From Methylicorpusculum oleiharenae (GTDB lineage Bacteria > Pseudomonadota > Gammaproteobacteria > Methylococcales > Methylomonadaceae): a DNA stretch of 64,000 nucleotides. Position numbers and translations under genes: made by a program. The stretch lies in the NCBI RefSeq assembly GCF_009828925.2, contig NZ_WUTY02000001.1, positions 1,952,492 to 2,016,491 on the forward strand. Direction: 5' to 3'. How positions within the stretch are numbered: the first letter of the stretch is position 1; every line of letters begins with the position of its first letter. The notes under the pieces are model-generated. The model made no database searches. It saw nothing but the letters and a program-made list of their open reading frames with translations, and was not told the DNA's origin. Positions 60,472 to 64,000 of the stretch are shown piece after piece.

Positions 60472-61446
60472 TTATTGCGAGGCCGTTTGATCTTGGAGCC
60501 GGGTGTAGATTGCAACCGGCCTGCCGTCCCTTCTTTCCAACGCGCCTTTCAAAGCCGCGCCGTTAATAACCGGCATTTCCTGATTATTGGCTTTAATAAT
60601 CAAATCAAGCGCCTGCTCAAGCTTGGTTTTGTAAGGCGCAGGTTCGTCTGTCAGCGTCTGATGAATTTCAACATAAAGCGTGTTTTTATACCAACCCACC
60701 TTGATTGGCTGATTGACGATATATACATCAGTATCGACTGAAACCCGGGGAAACAGTTTTTCAATATCTTCCGGATACATCCGGATACAGCCATGTGTCA
60801 CGCTCATCCCGACGCCAAACGGTTTATTGGTACTGTGTATCAGATAGCCCGGAACACCCAGCCGCATGGCGTAAAGACCCAAAGGGTTATCGGGGCCTGC
60901 CGGGACGACATCAGGCAGGTTATCACCGCGTTCCGCGTGTTCCCGTTTAATGGATGCGGGGGGCGTCCAGGTCGGATTGCGTGTTTTAGTTGCAATCCTT
61001 GTTTTACCTAACGGTGTTTTCCAATCCAGACGACCGATACTGATAGGATGAGTCGTTACCGTTTGACTGCCGTCACCGGCATAATAATACATCCGGTATT
61101 CCGGCAGGTTAATCACCACGCCCTTGCGGGGTGCGTTAGGTAAAAGCCTGGAATTAGGTATCCTGACCCGGGTGCCCTCCTTGGGTAGCCACCGGTCAAC
61201 AGTCGGATTAGCCAGGACGATCTCGGTTTGACCCAGATTAAACTGACGGGCGATATCCAGTAGGGTGTCCTCTTCTTTAGCGGTCGTATAAAAATGTTCG
61301 TCCGGGTGACTTTGTCCGCTGCTCATCTTGTCGCCAATCAAGCTGTCGCCCGGATTTTCAGGTAAGCGAAAATCTGCCGCGACAATCGCCTGAGGGACAA
61401 TCAACGATAAAACGATTAAAAAGTTGTTAATTCGCTTGCTGGTCAT
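60472..61446 (-). CDS. L,D-transpeptidase with LysM (YkuD family)
   Basis: A 324-residue periplasmic protein with a signal peptide (INNFLIVLSLIVPQAIVAAD). A LysM-like repeat (EEDTLLDIARQFNLGQTEIV) is followed by the YkuD domain: YLIHSTNKPFGVG, VTHGCIRMYPEDIEKLF with the catalytic Cys. It cross-links or anchors peptidoglycan. ATG at 61446 follows GGAGAA; it overlaps the rdgC end by 20 bases. Confidence 0.9.
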   Translation of the reverse strand: MTSKRINNFLIVLSLIVPQAIVAADFRLPENPGDSLIGDKMSSGQSHPDEHFYTTAKEEDTLLDIARQFNLGQTEIVLANPTVDRWLPKEGTRVRIPNSRLLPNAPRKGVVINLPEYRMYYYAGDGSQTVTTHPISIGRLDWKTPLGKTRIATKTRNPTWTPPASIKREHAERGDNLPDVVPAGPDNPLGLYAMRLGVPGYLIHSTNKPFGVGMSVTHGCIRMYPEDIEKLFPRVSVDTDVYIVNQPIKVGWYKNTLYVEIHQTLTDEPAPYKTKLEQALDLIIKANNQEMPVINGAALKGALERRDGRPVAIYTRLQDQTASQ

Positions 61447-62350
61447 TTTTAAGTTCTCCGCCGAATAATTCCATGAGACGGGGGATAAAGCGAGCAAGTT
61501 CCAAAGACATGATTGAAAAACTGGCGTCAAAATGCTCGGCATCAGTCTGCGCATCGGTTTCAGACAGTTGGTCCTGGATCAAATCGAGATACCGTAAACG
61601 CTTGATCGACAGATTTTCATCCACGACAAAAGATAAACGATCTTCCCAGCTCACCGCTAATTTTATGACTTGTTTGCCTGTTTCAAGATGGTTTTTAATC
61701 TCGGGCAACGTCAAGTCATGACGTTTACAGCGAATAGTACCGCCTTCCTCTTTAGGTGAGCGTAATTCGCATTCATCTTCAACCACAATGTCGCCCGGCA
61801 AGTCATTGGAGGTTAACCATTCGGTCATCACCGCGATCGGTTTTTGCTGCGTAAGAGGAGGCACCGCAGGTAATGAACCCAAGCATTTGCGCAGTTGACT
61901 TAATACATCTTCGGCTTTTTTTGTGGATGCACTGTCGACGATCAACCAGCGATTTTTAGGATCGATGTAGGCATAGATTCTGCGAGAAAATGAAAACGCT
62001 TTGGGTAACAACTCAAAACAAATTTCATCTTTGATGGCCGTGCGTTCTTTTTTAGATAACTTGCGGCCTTGTTCGTCTTCAGCTTCCATTATTTTTTCGG
62101 CAACCAGCTCATTGATGACGGCAGCAGGCAGAACTTTTTCTTCAATTTTTGCACAAAACAGCAGAAAGCCATTGGCGGCATGGACCAGTTGTTCTGAGTG
62201 CCGTCCTAATGGGGGCGTCCAGCCGAAACTCATCTCTTGCTGAGCGGAGCAAGGCCGAAACGGCATTTGCTGTAACTTTTCTTCAAATTCATCGGACGAT
62301 AAGCCGAAATCTTCCGTGAGGCGATAGAGTGCAATATTTTTAAACCACAT
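61427..62350 (-). CDS. rdgC: RdgC, recombination-associated protein
   Basis: A 307-residue RdgC (MWFKNIALYRLTEDFGLSSD, FRPCSAQQEMSFGWTPPLG). RdgC binds double-stranded DNA as a ring and limits RecA loading. A promoter with GATAAT stands about 35 bases upstream. It is not related to the ICE. Confidence 0.95.
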   Translation of the reverse strand: MWFKNIALYRLTEDFGLSSDEFEEKLQQMPFRPCSAQQEMSFGWTPPLGRHSEQLVHAANGFLLFCAKIEEKVLPAAVINELVAEKIMEAEDEQGRKLSKKERTAIKDEICFELLPKAFSFSRRIYAYIDPKNRWLIVDSASTKKAEDVLSQLRKCLGSLPAVPPLTQQKPIAVMTEWLTSNDLPGDIVVEDECELRSPKEEGGTIRCKRHDLTLPEIKNHLETGKQVIKLAVSWEDRLSFVVDENLSIKRLRYLDLIQDQLSETDAQTDAEHFDASFSIMSLELARFIPRLMELFGGELKNDQQAN

Positions 62351-62877
62351 ACGCGTTGTTCTCTCCAGATAAAACCGGGCATTATCGCAAATTTACCCAC
62401 ACATAAAAAACTATCTGTTGATACGGACCATTAAACTTAAAAAAGGTATTCGGAATTGCATCTTGAATAATTAAAGTTTGGCAGAATGAAAAAAATTCAT
62501 CCCTTGTTGATGCCAATGAAATGCGAATTTAGATCCTGGCCTTATTGAATGTCGAAATACTGTATACCTGACATTCCACAACCGGCAATTTTTCGAGACG
62601 ATCGCAGGCAGCACCTGCCAATCTTGAAAAAAAAGCAGGGTAACAACCTCACATTGGTTTATTAAAAGGCTCCATTAGCGTCGGCCAGTTGTCGAGGTTG
62701 ATCGTCCTCCCGCCTTAACCTCGAAGTCGCTAACATTTATTTTAATCTTCATATCTAAAATGAACATACGTTGACAGATGCGCTTCATTATTCGTCCGAG
62801 AATTAAGAGTATTCACTACACAGGCTCGATTCCGCATTTTTATCCAATGCAGTTTGTATGATTTTTCCACTTTGTAA
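62351..62877. other. 527-base intergenic region, no gene seen
   Basis: Holds the rdgC promoter (GATAAT near 62385 on the minus strand) and an 8-base inverted repeat TCGAGGTT/AACCTCGA at 62692-62724, perhaps the end of the ATP synthase transcript. Nothing else convincing. Confidence 0.5.
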
Positions 62878-63834
62878 TCATTCCGCGCGCCGAGGCTTCT
62901 TTGACTTTGAAAGCGCTTCGTAGCCTGAGATTACATCGAACAGTTCCTCGTCTATGCCACTCTGGCGCAAACGATTGAAGGCGGCGTGGAAATTCTCAAG
63001 CAGTTCGTCGATGTTTTTGTCCGCACGTTCCATCGCGGCCAAGCGGCTCGCATTTTCGCTCGCCAGGGATTCAGCGCAGGCACGAAACAGCGAGACGAAA
63101 AGATATTCACTAATCAATGCGCGTAAAGTTGTAGTACCGCCGCCGATAACCTCTGGTAAGTTTGCTGTCGGCCAGGGAAGTTCGGCCAGCCTGCGTCGCC
63201 AGTTTTCATCCAGTGGCAGTAATCGCTGACTGACAGGCTCATAAACCGCGCCGGATTTGGGACGGTTGTAAAACAAATGAAGCTCGGCAACTTGAGTCGG
63301 ATTTGCTCCAATTTCATCCGTAGCGCCAGTCTGGAGTGGGGACGATGCACTGTGAATCACATCGCTTTCAATCAGAATTCGCCCAATCAGCGGTGTGATT
63401 GCCTTGACGGAATTCGGCACGGCAAACAGTCCACTTAACGGCAGGCCCGCATCCGCCAAACGCGAATGAACACGCTCACCGACAGCCCAGACTTGCAGGT
63501 TGCCGGGCTTAGCCGCGAGAGTCCTTATCGCAAAATCAGCCACTACTTCATTAAACTGACCGACCAGACCCTGATCGGAACCAAACACGATGGCGCCAAC
63601 TGCAGTTCGTGCGGTTCTTTCTGATCTCTCAGGTCTCACTGCCCCCGACTCGATTTCGCGAAAACAAACGCGTAAGCCAAGTTCCACGGTGCGGTAGTAA
63701 TCGGACAGGGCACGCACCGATTGCTCGTATTGGCCAATACTGGAAGCGGCCAGCGCTTTCATGGTGCGGACCACCGATTGCAGATCGCCGGCACTGTCAA
63801 TTTTTCTGCGCAGGCTCGCTGTCGTGTTGCTCAT
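62878..63834 (-). CDS. F1 ATP synthase gamma subunit (N-ATPase-like)
   Basis: A 318-residue gamma subunit: SLRRKIDSAGDLQSVVRTMK, LAASSIGQYEQSV, and late LLENFHAAFNRLRQSGIDEE. It is longer and different in the middle from the standard gamma. It is the last gene of an alternative F1 operon of the N-ATPase type, following alpha. The start overlaps the alpha stop (ATGA). The main ATP synthase would be elsewhere. Confidence 0.85.
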   Translation of the reverse strand: MSNTTASLRRKIDSAGDLQSVVRTMKALAASSIGQYEQSVRALSDYYRTVELGLRVCFREIESGAVRPERSERTARTAVGAIVFGSDQGLVGQFNEVVADFAIRTLAAKPGNLQVWAVGERVHSRLADAGLPLSGLFAVPNSVKAITPLIGRILIESDVIHSASSPLQTGATDEIGANPTQVAELHLFYNRPKSGAVYEPVSQRLLPLDENWRRRLAELPWPTANLPEVIGGGTTTLRALISEYLFVSLFRACAESLASENASRLAAMERADKNIDELLENFHAAFNRLRQSGIDEELFDVISGYEALSKSKKPRRAE

Positions 63835-64000
63835 GACTTTGCTTTCGTTGCTGCATTGGGCATGGGTTGAAACGTTTCGAGTGCCTGGCTGGCGATTTCG
63901 ATGATCGTTTTACGATCAGCCTCGCTTAATTTTGTGGCCGTATCCAATCGTGCACACACTTGCGCCGGGAGGTTAACAGCTGCCTCGTGTACGGCATGCT
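63831..64000 (-). CDS. F1 ATP synthase alpha subunit, C-terminal end (partial)
   Basis: Fifty-six codons visible: HAVHEAAVNLPAQVCARLDT, then ATKLSEADRKTIIEIASQAL, matching the C-terminal helix of alpha subunits. The 5' part lies outside the window. The TGA overlaps the gamma ATG. Confidence 0.75.
   Translation of the reverse strand, partial: HAVHEAAVNLPAQVCARLDTATKLSEADRKTIIEIASQALETFQPMPNAATKAKS

Noticed and set aside
1-64000. Genome-wide reassignment of TAG to sense
   Set aside because: TAG properly ends intact genes such as traA, moxR, flgG and cheR, so at most suppression or local decay is possible.
1-64000. CRISPR array, rRNA operon or insertion sequence with transposase
   Set aside because: No regularly spaced direct repeats, no rRNA sequence and no transposase gene were seen in either strand.

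Overview
The window joins two worlds. Bases 1 to about 44,640 are the right-hand part of an SXT/R391-like (F-type T4SS) integrative conjugative element (ICE); its left end lies outside the window. Bases 44,640 to 64,000 are host chromosome. The host looks like a motile gammaproteobacterium: the flagellar order is ycgR-flgN-flgM-flgA / cheV-cheR-flgBCDEFGHIJ-flgKL, with sigma54- and sigma28-type promoters, and the window ends in a second, N-ATPase-like F1 operon of the kind found in some methylotrophs and halotolerant bacteria. A methanotroph-like host is my guess, not something the sequence proves.

ICE layout. (a) 1-12.4 kb: mating-pair-formation genes traK(partial)-traB-dsbC-traV-traA-[standalone PLMP/RRXRR protein]-traC-trbI-S26 peptidase-trbC/traW-traU-traN, tightly packed with many ATGA overlaps. 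(b) 12.4-28.8 kb: a cargo/defence island where SXT-type elements keep a hotspot after traN. It holds a frameshifted HU gene; a WYL regulator divergent from the island, with a perfect inverted repeat beside its start and a broken coiled-coil gene downstream; a DEAH helicase-nuclease (BPTD_3080-like) plus beta-class DNA methyltransferase; a truncated dinD; a brnTA toxin-antitoxin pair; a TrlF-like PHP/ABC-ATPase; an AlbA_2/ATPase protein; a UvrD-like helicase cut by one amber codon; and a NYN/LOTUS protein. (c) 28.9-41 kb: ICE backbone with an AcaB/PFL_4669-like protein, ssb-bet-exo recombination genes, a MoxR ATPase / WGR-like / DUF3150 / VWA-HExxH module, and several unknown genes. Nearly every gene here has a long structured 5' leader. 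(d) 41.2-44.7 kb: two tandem FlhDC(SetDC)-like activator pairs, the second FlhD fused to an N-terminal STAS-like domain, then xis and int, ending at the 3' end of a tRNA-Arg(CCT) gene.

Most unusual: a three-copy RNA-like element with a UUCG-capped stem and compensatory base changes; a second family of G-run/C-run hairpin leaders just before the ribosome binding sites; three in-frame TAG codons that split or shorten ICE genes; a free-standing IscB-type PLMP domain inside the transfer operon; and acidic x-W-F C-termini shared by three neighbouring ICE proteins.

Chromosome: the flagellar hook-basal-body cluster is complete from flgB to flgL, followed by an L,D-transpeptidase, rdgC, a 527-base gap, and the gamma and (partial) alpha subunits of an alternative ATP synthase. 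All calls come from reading the sequence and its translations. No database search was run.
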